A stretch of 7,376 bases of DNA from Candidatus Falkowiibacteriota bacterium. Lineage in GTDB: Bacteria; Patescibacteriota; Patescibacteriia; Patescibacteriales; GWE2-39-37. How positions within the stretch are numbered: position 1 is the stretch's first letter; each line of letters starts with the position of its first letter. Both the position numbers and the translations under genes were made by a program. The notes under the pieces are model-generated. The model was not told where the DNA came from. It did no database searches and saw only the letters and a program-made list of their open reading frames with translations. The stretch lies in contig JAAXVE010000038.1 in the NCBI GenBank assembly GCA_013335665.1, positions 1 through 7,376 on the forward strand, written 5' to 3'. Positions 1 to 5,944 of the stretch are shown piece by piece.

Positions 1-96
1 GTCATTTTTGGGTTAATGCTCTCGTCTTTCCTTACATTGTTTATTGTTCCAGTGCTATATGTAAGTTTAGTGCGGCCCAGAGATGAAGTGGTGTAA
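1..96 (+). CDS. RND-family efflux permease, C-terminal end only (partial)
   Basis: Reading frame 1 is open from the window edge to a TAA at 94-96 and gives 31 residues. They include GLMLSSFLTLFIVPVLYV, which matches the last transmembrane helix (TM12) of AcrB/HAE1/CusA-type resistance-nodulation-division permeases, where G-L-x-x-S-T-x-L-T-L-x-x-x-P-x-L-Y is highly conserved. Only about ten polar residues follow (VRPRDEVV end), a short cytoplasmic tail. RND permeases are proton-driven exporters of drugs, metals or lipophilic compounds across the inner membrane. Substrate class cannot be read from this fragment. A strong hairpin abuts the stop codon, so this gene ends its transcription unit and is probably not co-transcribed with the kinase that follows. 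Another polytopic membrane protein with a similar end is possible but less likely. Confidence 0.72.
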   Translation, partial: VIFGLMLSSFLTLFIVPVLYVSLVRPRDEVV

Positions 97-129
97 AAAA
101 ATGACCGGCGGAAAGCCGGTCATTTTTTT
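95..129 (+). terminator. Rho-independent terminator of the RND gene
   Basis: Perfect stem ATGACCGGC (101-109) / GCCGGTCAT (115-123) with a five-base GGAAA loop, followed by a T run at 123-129. The A6 tract at 95-100 pairs with T 124-129, giving up to 15 bp in all. The hairpin starts inside the TAA stop of the RND frame. Its A-stem-T symmetry would let it work in both directions, but no gene on the minus strand needs it here. Confidence 0.93.
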
Positions 130-161
130 ATGGACAAAGAACAAAATAGTTTAATTTATGC

Positions 162-181
162 TTACCACAAGCGGGTGGTAA
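162..181. repeat. Inverted repeat of unknown role in the RND-kinase intergenic region
   Basis: TTACCAC (162-168) and GTGGTAA (175-181) form a perfect 7-bp inverted repeat around AAGCGG. No T run follows, so it is not a standard terminator. It lies about 105 nt upstream of the kinase start and could be an operator or a leader hairpin. Apart from this repeat, the GCATA cluster and the promoter-like elements near 244-272, I see nothing recognisable between 130 and 285. Confidence 0.4.
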
Positions 182-242
182 AGGATTATACGCTAATTAT
201 TGGTCATTAAAGTATGGGAGTATTAAGATTTGATTGAAAAAA

Positions 243-268
243 TTTGCATATAGGCATATTTAGGCATA
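243..268 (+). promoter_or_regulatory. GCATA direct-repeat cluster, candidate response-regulator site
   Basis: GCATA occurs at 246-250, 254-258 and 264-268. The last two lie in identical octamers TAGGCATA at 251-258 and 261-268, exactly 10 bp apart, one helical turn. Direct repeats at about one-turn spacing are the usual DNA target layout of OmpR/PhoB-type regulators, and a regulator of that family is encoded next to the kinase. The repeats overlap the likely promoter, so bound protein could repress or modulate the kinase gene. The sequence pattern is directly visible; the binding role is inferred. Confidence 0.4.
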
Positions 269-272
269 ATAT
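244..272 (+). promoter_or_regulatory. Possible promoter of the histidine kinase gene
   Basis: A TTGCAT -35-like box at 244-249 precedes TAATAT at 267-272 with a 17-nt spacer. The better -10 match CATAAT at 265-270 would give a 15-nt spacer. Transcription from either would start near 277-279, leaving under 10 nt of leader before the ATG at 286. An alternative -35, TTGAAA, sits at 234-239, but no good -10 is spaced for it. The region is AT-rich, so chance matches are likely. Confidence 0.35.
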
Positions 273-285
273 AAAAACAAATCAT

Positions 286-2502
286 ATGTTAGAGAAATTT
301 AAGTTAACAAGCGGTTATCTAGCTATTTTTCAAGTCGGGGTGATTTTCAGCACGCTGTTGTTTACTAGTTGGCATAGTTACCTTCTTTTTCATAGTTTAG
401 TGGAGATTTTCAGCGTAGTCGTATCTTTCGGCATTTTTGTCGTTGCCTGGAATTCACGCCGTTATATCGACAACCACTATTTTCTGTTGTTGGGTATCGC
501 TTACTTATTTGTGGGGTTGCTAGACACGCTTCACTTATTGTCTTACGAGGGTATGGGCGTGGTGCCAGGCTCTGGGGTTAACCTGTCAACACAACTTTGG
601 TTGGCAGTCAGATATTTAACTGCAATTACGTTGGTTGTGGCACCTTTTTTTGTTAAAAGGAAGATAGATCATCGTCTTACTGTGAGTATTTACCTTGCGG
701 TATTTTCTTGGTTGGTAGTAGCAATATTCTATTGGAAAATATTCCCAGTTACTTATAACTATTCAGGACTGACAAACTTCAAAATAGGCAGTGAGTATAT
801 GATAGCAGCCTTTTTTACTGTTGCTGCTCTTCATTTGCATTTGCGGCGCCACGATTTCAATCATCGTGTTTATCGTTTATTGCTTTGGTTTACTGTGTTA
901 GAATTGACTACTGAAATATTCTTGTTTGGTGTTTTAAGCACTTTGGGTTGGGCTAATATGGCCAGTCATTTTATAAAAGTTGGGTCATTCTATCTTCTGT
1001 ATTTAGGGGTGGTTGAGACCGGTTTAATGAAGCCTTACCGTTTGCTTTTTAAAAATCTTAAAGATAGTGAAGAAGCACTCAAAGACAGTGAAGAGCGCTA
1101 CCGCCTGCTAGTGGAGCTGTCACCAGACGCAATGATTGTGCACGATTTTGGCAAAATGATTTTTGTTAACCATTCTGCGGTCGCCATTCTTGGTGTTAAA
1201 TCGGAGAAAGATCTTGTAGGTAAGAATCTTTTGAGTTACTTTCATCCCGATTTTCAGGACATAGTAGCCAATCGTATTTCGCAAATGCAGTCAGGTAAGC
1301 GTGAAACCCCACTTAGGGAAATGCGGTTAGTGACTCACGATGGCAGGGTTCTTGACGTTGAAGTTGTGAGCGTGTTAGTCAGTTATCGCGGCAAGACATC
1401 GGTGCAAACTATTATCCGTGACATAACTGCTAGGAAGTTGGCTTTTGAAGATGCATCTGATCATGTGGTAATAACTGACAAACGTGGCAAAATAGTTTAT
1501 GCCAATAAGGCGGCGGAAGAAATGACTGGTTTTAGTCGCGCAGAGATGATTGGGCGATCTCCGTCTTTATGGGGAAGCCTTGTTGATCGACGTATGGACA
1601 TGTCTCGAGGAGAAAAACGATGCGCCTGGGATTTGATTAAGCAAGGCAATGTCAGTTTTATCGGAGAGATTTCTAATCAACGTAAGACCGGCGAAAAATA
1701 TATCGCCGATTTGCACATATCGCCGGTTTACGATGCTGATCAGAATGTGTCTTTGTATATATGGATCGAGCGGGATATTACGAAGCTTAAAGAAATTGAT
1801 CATGCAAAAACGGAATTCACTTCACTGGCCTCCCATCAGCTGCGTACGCCTATTGCCGGAATAAGTTTGGCAGCTGAATTGTTATTGCGTAACGTCGCAG
1901 GACCGCTTGAAGAGAAACAGAGAAAATATGTGAAAGAAATTTATGATCGCAGTAAGGAGATGACGGAATTGGTTGATGCTTTGTTAAATCTTTCAAGAAT
2001 TGAGCTAGGCACGTTTAAAATTAATCATGACGAATTTAATTTGGTAGACTATTTGAATACTGAGTTAGAGGGGATGCGTTTGCAAATTAATTCAAAGAAC
2101 ATTAAGTTGCATAAAAGTTTTACCTCGGAAATAACAATCGTGAAGTTTGATAGAAAAATAATTTCGATGATTTTTGAAAACCTATTATCGAATGCGATTC
2201 GTTATTCTTATGAGGGTGGAGAGGTTTTTGTTAGTTTGGAAAAGAGGGCGGGCGATATTCTTTTTACTGTTAAGGATTTTGGTTGTGGAATCCCACAAGA
2301 AGACCAGGCTAAGATTTTTAGAAAATTTTTTCGTGCAAACAACGCGACCCATCATAGTGTTGATGGGTCGGGCTTGGGGCTGTTTATTGTTAAGGCAATG
2401 CTCAACCGCGTTGGCGGTAAAATTTGGTTAGAATCAAGTGAAGGTGTTGGCAGTAGTTTTTACGTAGCCATTCCACTCGATAGACTGGGGATCGGTGGAT
2501 AA
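286..2502 (+). CDS. MASE3-PAS-PAS membrane sensor histidine kinase
   Basis: A 738-residue sensor kinase of a two-component system. Residues about 6-246 are a multi-helix MASE3 membrane sensor (typical stretch YIDNHYFLLLGIAYLFVG). A short charged linker follows with DSEE repeated twice. Two PAS domains lie at about 270-381 (YRLLVELSPDAMIVH) and 386-501, each ending in a PAC-type RDIT. HisKA spans 505-576 with phosphoacceptor His517 in SLASHQLRTP. HATPase_c spans 624-731 with N box NLLSN (632-636), G1 DFGCG (664-668), F box around IFRKFFRA, and G2 GSGLGL (694-699). All catalytic motifs are intact. There is no periplasmic loop large enough for a ligand domain, so the stimulus is probably sensed within the membrane or by the cytosolic PAS domains. 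An in-frame TTG at 244 would add 14 residues. I prefer ATG 286 because the extension is non-conserved-looking and overlaps the promoter-like repeats. No Shine-Dalgarno precedes either start. The probable partner is the convergent OmpR-type regulator. Confidence 0.93.
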   Translation: MLEKFKLTSGYLAIFQVGVIFSTLLFTSWHSYLLFHSLVEIFSVVVSFGIFVVAWNSRRYIDNHYFLLLGIAYLFVGLLDTLHLLSYEGMGVVPGSGVNLSTQLWLAVRYLTAITLVVAPFFVKRKIDHRLTVSIYLAVFSWLVVAIFYWKIFPVTYNYSGLTNFKIGSEYMIAAFFTVAALHLHLRRHDFNHRVYRLLLWFTVLELTTEIFLFGVLSTLGWANMASHFIKVGSFYLLYLGVVETGLMKPYRLLFKNLKDSEEALKDSEERYRLLVELSPDAMIVHDFGKMIFVNHSAVAILGVKSEKDLVGKNLLSYFHPDFQDIVANRISQMQSGKRETPLREMRLVTHDGRVLDVEVVSVLVSYRGKTSVQTIIRDITARKLAFEDASDHVVITDKRGKIVYANKAAEEMTGFSRAEMIGRSPSLWGSLVDRRMDMSRGEKRCAWDLIKQGNVSFIGEISNQRKTGEKYIADLHISPVYDADQNVSLYIWIERDITKLKEIDHAKTEFTSLASHQLRTPIAGISLAAELLLRNVAGPLEEKQRKYVKEIYDRSKEMTELVDALLNLSRIELGTFKINHDEFNLVDYLNTELEGMRLQINSKNIKLHKSFTSEITIVKFDRKIISMIFENLLSNAIRYSYEGGEVFVSLEKRAGDILFTVKDFGCGIPQEDQAKIFRKFFRANNATHHSVDGSGLGLFIVKAMLNRVGGKIWLESSEGVGSSFYVAIPLDRLGIGG

Positions 2503-2511
2503 ATTAGCAGT

Positions 2512-3180
2512 TTAATTATTGAGACGATAGCCTATGCCATGGACGGTTTCAATGAGCTGTCCATGGTCATTTATTTTTTTGCGTAAATTTGTAATATGGA
2601 CATCAACCACATTGCTAAACGAGTCGAATGCGAAGTCCCAGACGTTTGAAAGGATTTGCTCACGTGACAAAACTTGGTTCGGGTGGCGTAGTAGGTATTC
2701 AAGCAGGCTCATTTCTTTGAGGGTGAGTTTTAATTCCTCTCCGTTTCTATAGGCTTTTTTGCTTGAGGTGTCTAGTTTTAGGTCTTTTGCCTTGAGTTCT
2801 ACCGTTAGCGTTGGCGCAGGGCGCCTTAATATCGCTCGAATTCGAGCTAAAAGAATACTGAACTGGAATGGTTTAACTAAATAATCGTCTGCACCATAAT
2901 TGAGCCCAGTTACAATATCTTCCGTACTATCTTTGGCGGTCAACATCAGGATAGGTGTGTGAATATGCTGTTCTCGAATGTTTTTGCAAACGGTTAACCC
3001 ATCCCTTTTTGGCAGCATTAGATCAAGCAAGACTAAATCATAGTCTCCGTGACTTAATTCCAGTCGGAGTTGGGCGTCTTCGCCGTTTTCAAGCCAGTCA
3101 ACTGCAAAACCTTCGGCAGTAAGACCGTCTTTGACCAAATTGGCTATGGTTGCTTGATCTTCGACTAGCAGGATTCTCAT
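2512..3180 (-). CDS. OmpR/PhoB-family DNA-binding response regulator
   Basis: A 222-residue regulator of normal length for the family. The receiver domain (1-120) has the acidic pair E7-D8, phosphoacceptor Asp53 in LLDLMLPKRDG, switch Thr81 in MLTAKD, and Lys103 in the VKP motif, so it should be phosphorylatable. The C-terminal winged-helix (about 126-221) carries the family signatures LTLKEMSLLEYLL, VLSREQILSNVW, VDVHITNLRKKI and ETVHGIGYRL. It runs tail-to-tail with the histidine kinase, only 9 nt separating the stops, and kinase adjacency makes them likely partners (inference). Its start lies 43 nt from the stop of the upstream MFS gene on the same strand, with no terminator between, so it could be read from its own promoter or by read-through from the sdp-type operon. 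There is no Shine-Dalgarno sequence. Targets are unknown; CopR/QseB-like regulators have this architecture, but I cannot assign an orthologue. Confidence 0.95.
   Translation of the reverse strand: MRILLVEDQATIANLVKDGLTAEGFAVDWLENGEDAQLRLELSHGDYDLVLLDLMLPKRDGLTVCKNIREQHIHTPILMLTAKDSTEDIVTGLNYGADDYLVKPFQFSILLARIRAILRRPAPTLTVELKAKDLKLDTSSKKAYRNGEELKLTLKEMSLLEYLLRHPNQVLSREQILSNVWDFAFDSFSNVVDVHITNLRKKINDHGQLIETVHGIGYRLNN
2536..2580 (+). terminator. Candidate terminator of the kinase transcript, inside the opposing regulator gene
   Basis: CCATGGAC (2537-2544) and GTCCATGG (2559-2566) form a perfect 8-bp stem. In the plus-strand RNA it extends by G-U and G-C pairs to about 12 bp (2536-2547 with 2556-2567) around an 8-nt loop. 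A T-rich tail follows: ATTTATT, then seven T at 2574-2580. It starts 34 nt after the kinase stop and lies within codons for the C-terminal winged helix of the response regulator. The T7 run is about 7 nt from the stem, further than in ideal terminators, which lowers confidence. On the other strand it would be a hairpin near the end of the regulator mRNA. Confidence 0.5.
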
Positions 3181-3193
3181 AAGGTTATATTTA

Positions 3194-3227
3194 ATTTTAG
3201 CCTAAAAAATAAAATACGTTTTGTCAA
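3194..3227 (-). promoter_or_regulatory. Probable promoter of the response regulator gene
   Basis: On the minus strand a perfect TTGACA (-35) occupies 3227-3222, overlapping the stop codon of the MFS gene. At 17 nt spacing the hexamer is TAGGCT (3204-3199), a poor -10. A better TAAAAT (3199-3194) is spaced 22 nt away. The heptamer TTTAGGC, also present upstream of the kinase, covers 3206-3200. The -35 is convincing but the -10 is not, so an activator-dependent promoter is one explanation. The ATG at 3180 lies 13-18 nt from these -10 candidates, giving a very short leader. Confidence 0.45.
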
Positions 3228-4813
3228 CTGTACCGGCTTGTTTGTTTTGGTAAAAACAGAGCAAGTATTAATATTGGTATTGATATTAAGAATGATAAAG
3301 ACAGTGCATTTTTGCTAGCAAGCAAAAGGGCGCCTTTCTGGTGTTGTTTAATAGCAAGCGCAATTGGAGAGTCGTCGTTCGATTCGCTTAGTTTTGAGCG
3401 ATCCATGGTCATTTCACCGTCTTCAATTGCTGATGAAATGAAATAGCGGGGGACTGGTGGTATTGTTTGGTCTTGTCTAATGGCTTGAGCAAGATGGTTG
3501 CTCATCGTAATGCTCAGGACAAGACTCATTAAGGACACCCCTAGGCTTGCGCCTAACTGTCTGGCTGTCGCATTAACAGCAGATCCTTCACCTGCTAGCT
3601 CCGCGGGCACTGATGAAAGAACGAGATTGGTGAGTTGTGCAGAAGTAGTGCCAATGCCGATTCCGTAGAGTATTAAAGCGGGGGCAAGGGTGAAGGGAGT
3701 AATGGAGGTTGATAATAGCACCACTAAAGATATTTGGCCAATTGCAATCAGGCCGATGCCTATAGATATTTGATTTTTGATGCCGATCCTGTTTGTTAGC
3801 CAGCCAGAGATAGAACCAGCTATCAAGGCTGCAAGTGAATTGGAAAGAAAAATAAGGCCAACTTGAAAAGGGCTTAAATCTAGGGCGCTTTGTAGAAAAA
3901 GAGGAAGAACGAAAAAGATTCCCATCTGAGTCATTGCAAGCATTAGAACTATAGTTAGTCCTGCTACCAATCTTTTGTTCCTAAAAATAGAAAGTTTAAG
4001 CAAAGGATCGTTTCCGTTTCTTTCCGCCTTTGCTTCAAAAAGCAGAAATGCTGATATAAAAACAGCTGAACCAATCAGAACGAAAGGAATAATAGAAATA
4101 GTGTGTAAAGGCCAAGTCCAACTACTGATTGCTATGATGAATTTTGGTTTTAGCCAACCGAACTTCTGTCCTTCAATTAATGCAAATACTAGTAGAAATA
4201 CGCCAATAAATGAAAGAAACATTCCTGCCCAATCTAGTTTTTTGTTGTTTTGCTTTTTTGTCTCGTGTACAAAATAACTGCCAGCCAAAACAGCAAGTGC
4301 TATGAATATGTTAATGCGTAGTGACCAGCGCCATGAATGGAAAGTGGTTAAATAGCCTCCAAGTAATGGGCCTAGTGCTGAAGCGCCGCCAGCAACTGCT
4401 CCCCAAACACCGAAAGCGATGGCACGCTCCCTACCTGAGAATTCATTTGCAACCAGTGCGAGCGAAGAAGTTAGCATCATGGCAGCTCCAATTGCTTCAA
4501 TTAAGGCTTCTCCCAGAAAGAGAACCCCGACCGACCTGGATTCGGAAGCAATTAAAGAACCGATGGCAAAAAGCACAACGCCAAGCATATATATTTTTTT
4601 ACGTCCAAAAATATCGCCTAGTCTGCCAACGGTTATAAGTATCGAGGCTATGATTAATGCATAGCCTGCAACAACCCACTCAAGAGCGTCAAGGGAGGTG
4701 TTTAGATCTCTAATAATATATGGAAGAGAAATATTCAATACTGTACCGTCAATAATTACAATAGCAAGGCCAAGGGCGAGAAACAGTAGTGCGAACCATC
4801 GTTTATTTTGCAT
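3224..4813 (-). CDS. MFS drug exporter, DHA2 (14-TM, EmrB/QacA) family
   Basis: A 529-residue polytopic transporter, probably a proton-coupled exporter of drugs or other amphipathic compounds at the cytoplasmic membrane. TM1 carries the D1 motif IDGTVLNISLP with Asp22. Motif A is GRLGDIFGRKKIY (63-75) and the export-specific motif C is GAVAGGASALGPLLGG (138-153). Length, the 14-helix pattern and a long hydrophilic loop at about 440-495 before the last helix fit DHA2 transporters. The substrate cannot be read from sequence. It is the third gene of a tight unit: its start is 13 nt after the SdpI-like gene's stop, and no terminator or promoter is evident between them. Its TGA stop overlaps the -35 box of the downstream regulator gene. 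No Shine-Dalgarno is present before the ATG, so translation may depend on coupling to the gene upstream. Its presence next to sdpRI suggests a role in exporting or tolerating a membrane-active compound (inference). Confidence 0.93.
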   Translation of the reverse strand: MQNKRWFALLFLALGLAIVIIDGTVLNISLPYIIRDLNTSLDALEWVVAGYALIIASILITVGRLGDIFGRKKIYMLGVVLFAIGSLIASESRSVGVLFLGEALIEAIGAAMMLTSSLALVANEFSGRERAIAFGVWGAVAGGASALGPLLGGYLTTFHSWRWSLRINIFIALAVLAGSYFVHETKKQNNKKLDWAGMFLSFIGVFLLVFALIEGQKFGWLKPKFIIAISSWTWPLHTISIIPFVLIGSAVFISAFLLFEAKAERNGNDPLLKLSIFRNKRLVAGLTIVLMLAMTQMGIFFVLPLFLQSALDLSPFQVGLIFLSNSLAALIAGSISGWLTNRIGIKNQISIGIGLIAIGQISLVVLLSTSITPFTLAPALILYGIGIGTTSAQLTNLVLSSVPAELAGEGSAVNATARQLGASLGVSLMSLVLSITMSNHLAQAIRQDQTIPPVPRYFISSAIEDGEMTMDRSKLSESNDDSPIALAIKQHQKGALLLASKNALSLSFLISIPILILALFLPKQTSRYS

Positions 4814-4826
4814 TATGTTGAGATGA

Positions 4827-5504
4827 TTATGAATTGTTTTTTTTATTTTTTTGCTCTTGTTGGTAGGCTAAGTATGAATATATGAAAGGGGTAAAGCTGA
4901 CAATTAAAACGATAAGCATTAATGTGGCAAATTTGAGTTGGGTAGGAATAAATATTTCTAAAACCATAGCCAATCCTCCAAAGAAAAATAATTTGCCACC
5001 AAGCCGATTGGTTTTATTCCAAACAGTTTCGCTAGACATGGTCCAAGGGGTGCGCGCGCCGACAAACCAGTTGAGCTTGAGTTTCCCCATATAATTACCA
5101 ATAAGGATAAAGAGCAAGCCAATGGTTAATGGCATGATAGTTGCAATGGGAATGTTAAAACCGAGCGCGTTAAAACTGGCGAAAAAATATATTAAGACCA
5201 AGAAGCCTATTATCCCACTTTTTATTATTTGATATGATTTGGCAAAATCCGGATAGCGTTCAGCATGGGGATCAAATTTTGGAATAAATATAAGCAAAAG
5301 GTATATGGCTAAAAGAAGTACTGGAAAGAAAAACGCAGCGAAAACTGGTGAACCCCAGCCGTTTACTTGGCCATTTGCATCCCAGTGAATCGGGACTCTT
5401 TGCGGAAAATGCTTGTAAAAGAAAGGACTTGCGATTAAAGCAGAAGTTAATAACAAAATAGATGGTATTTCGCTTTTGATAGATACATTAAGTGGGTTGC
5501 TCAT
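4827..5504 (-). CDS. sdpI: SdpI-family membrane protein (DUF1648 plus SdpI domain)
   Basis: A 225-residue membrane protein with about six predicted helices (near 13-30, 52-73, 97-115, 119-137, 169-187, 191-213), matching B. subtilis SdpI in size and topology. The N-terminal half has the DUF1648 hallmark VPIHWDANGQVNGW (residues 37-50). The second half has the SdpI signature GNYMGKLKLNWFVGARTPWT (136-155), followed by VWNKTNRLGGKLF. In B. subtilis, SdpI confers immunity to the SDP killing peptide and acts as a signalling receptor that sequesters the repressor SdpR at the membrane. Here it lies 7 nt after an SdpR-like gene, so the pair is conserved. No gene for an SdpC toxin or its maturation proteins SdpA/SdpB is in the window, so this is either an orphan defence locus or a different use of the module. 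The symbol reflects family, not proven orthology. No Shine-Dalgarno precedes the ATG. Confidence 0.9.
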   Translation of the reverse strand: MSNPLNVSIKSEIPSILLLTSALIASPFFYKHFPQRVPIHWDANGQVNGWGSPVFAAFFFPVLLLAIYLLLIFIPKFDPHAERYPDFAKSYQIIKSGIIGFLVLIYFFASFNALGFNIPIATIMPLTIGLLFILIGNYMGKLKLNWFVGARTPWTMSSETVWNKTNRLGGKLFFFGGLAMVLEIFIPTQLKFATLMLIVLIVSFTPFIYSYLAYQQEQKNKKNNS

Positions 5505-5511
5505 ATTTTTG

Positions 5512-5793
5512 TTAAAGTTTTGAATTTTTTGATCTTATTTTAAGAAAAGTCATAACTTGTTCCGATATTTCTTCAAATACTGATAAATTCAAAGAATAAA
5601 TAATTTCCTGCCCTTGTCTTCTTGAATATACTAAATCGGCCTGCTTTAAAACATTGAGATGATGTGATATCGAAGGCGCTGTTATATTGAATTTTTGGCC
5701 AATTTGTCCGGCTGACATTTCTTCCATTTTTAAGTATTCTAAGATTTTACGGCGTGTAGGATCGGACAAAGCAGAAAAAGTACGGCTTAGCAT
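5512..5793 (-). CDS. sdpR: ArsR-family repressor, SdpR-like
   Basis: A 93-residue winged-helix regulator. It opens with the ArsR-family start FSALSDPTRRKILEYL (6-21). A helix-turn-helix follows at about 26-50 with recognition helix APSISHHLNVLKQA, then a wing (about 53-68, DLVYSRRQGQEIIYSL). It contains no cysteine and lacks the ELCVCDL metal-binding box, so it is not a thiol-based metal sensor. Sequence and position before an SdpI-like gene match the autorepressor SdpR type. The gene is first in the operon, and a 30-bp perfect palindrome lies 5 bp upstream of its start, overlapping the -10 box, so autorepression is strongly suggested. By the B. subtilis model, SdpI would titrate it to the membrane when the inducing peptide is present. 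The repressor role is well supported by family; the signal is unknown. Confidence 0.9.
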   Translation of the reverse strand: MLSRTFSALSDPTRRKILEYLKMEEMSAGQIGQKFNITAPSISHHLNVLKQADLVYSRRQGQEIIYSLNLSVFEEISEQVMTFLKIRSKNSKL

Positions 5794-5798
5794 ATAGT

Positions 5799-5828
5799 TT
5801 AATATTTAGATAACTATCTAAATATTAA
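5799..5828. promoter_or_regulatory. 30-bp perfect palindrome, likely SdpR operator
   Basis: Arms TTAATATTTAGATA (5799-5812) and TATCTAAATATTAA (5815-5828) are exact reverse complements around a 2-bp AC centre. The palindrome covers the -10 hexamer and probable transcription start of the sdpR-like operon and ends 5 bp before its ATG. ArsR-family dimers bind such AT-rich 12-2-12-type dyads, so bound repressor would block RNA polymerase directly. The symmetry is certain; identity of the bound protein is inferred from position. Confidence 0.82.
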
Positions 5829-5849
5829 CACATATTTATACAATGTCAA
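5822..5849 (-). promoter_or_regulatory. Promoter of the sdpR-sdpI-MFS operon
   Basis: On the minus strand a perfect TTGACA (5849-5844) is followed by a 16-nt spacer and TAATAT (5827-5822). The -10 is preceded by TGT, an extended -10 element. Transcription would start near 5815, at the centre of the palindrome, giving a leader of about 22 nt before the ATG at 5793. This sigma-70-like layout with an overlapping operator fits a repressible promoter. Confidence 0.72.
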
Positions 5850-5908
5850 TGAGTTATAAAGGAATTTATAATCAGTAAAGACCTTATAGCATCCTGTTTT
5901 TTATTGTC

Positions 5909-5926
5909 AAAGCCTAAAGGCTTTTT
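5909..5926 (+). other. Small hairpin with T tail in the divergent intergenic region
   Basis: AAAGCC (5909-5914) and GGCTTT (5919-5924) form a 6-bp stem around TAAA, followed by more T. It resembles a weak terminator or attenuator, but no gene ends here: it lies between two divergent promoters. It also contains the complement of the heptamer TTTAGGC (minus strand 5918-5912) seen upstream of the kinase and regulator genes, so it may instead be a protein-binding site. The rest of 5829-5969 holds the two promoters and an isolated plus-strand TATAAT at 5867-5872 without a -35 partner. Confidence 0.4.
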
Positions 5927-5944
5927 CTTTGGTTGTTTGCAGTG

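Noticed and set aside
230..253. Seven-codon TTG-initiated leader peptide after GGGAG at 216-220
   Set aside because: Non-ATG start, tiny, and no regulatory features such as codon runs; most likely chance.
244..285. Upstream TTG start for the histidine kinase (14 extra residues)
   Set aside because: It has no ribosome binding site, reads through promoter-like and repeat sequence, and ATG 286 starts just before the MASE3 first helix.
1567..2431. Small open frames overlapping the kinase
   Set aside because: They overlap PAS2, HisKA and HATPase_c coding sequence in other frames, with no domain of their own.
3224..3226. Reassigned genetic code (UGA as glycine, as in some CPR lineages)
   Set aside because: The MFS frame ends naturally at this TGA at the usual length, and no in-frame TGA occurs in any gene, so the standard code fits.
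3975..4664. Plus-strand open frames within the MFS gene
   Set aside because: They are antisense shadows of a gene with clear DHA2 motifs and carry no recognisable domain.
5512..5793. Metal-sensing ArsR/SmtB role for the small regulator, paired with the P-type ATPase
   Set aside because: It has no cysteines and no ELCVCDL box, and the neighbouring SdpI gene favours the SdpR type; the pump lacks P1B metal-binding motifs.
5867..5872. Second plus-strand TATAAT as a promoter for the P-type ATPase
   Set aside because: No -35 at a proper distance (the only nearby hexamer, 5844-5849, is the -35 of the opposite promoter) and it would give a long leader; the box at 5945-5950 is better placed.
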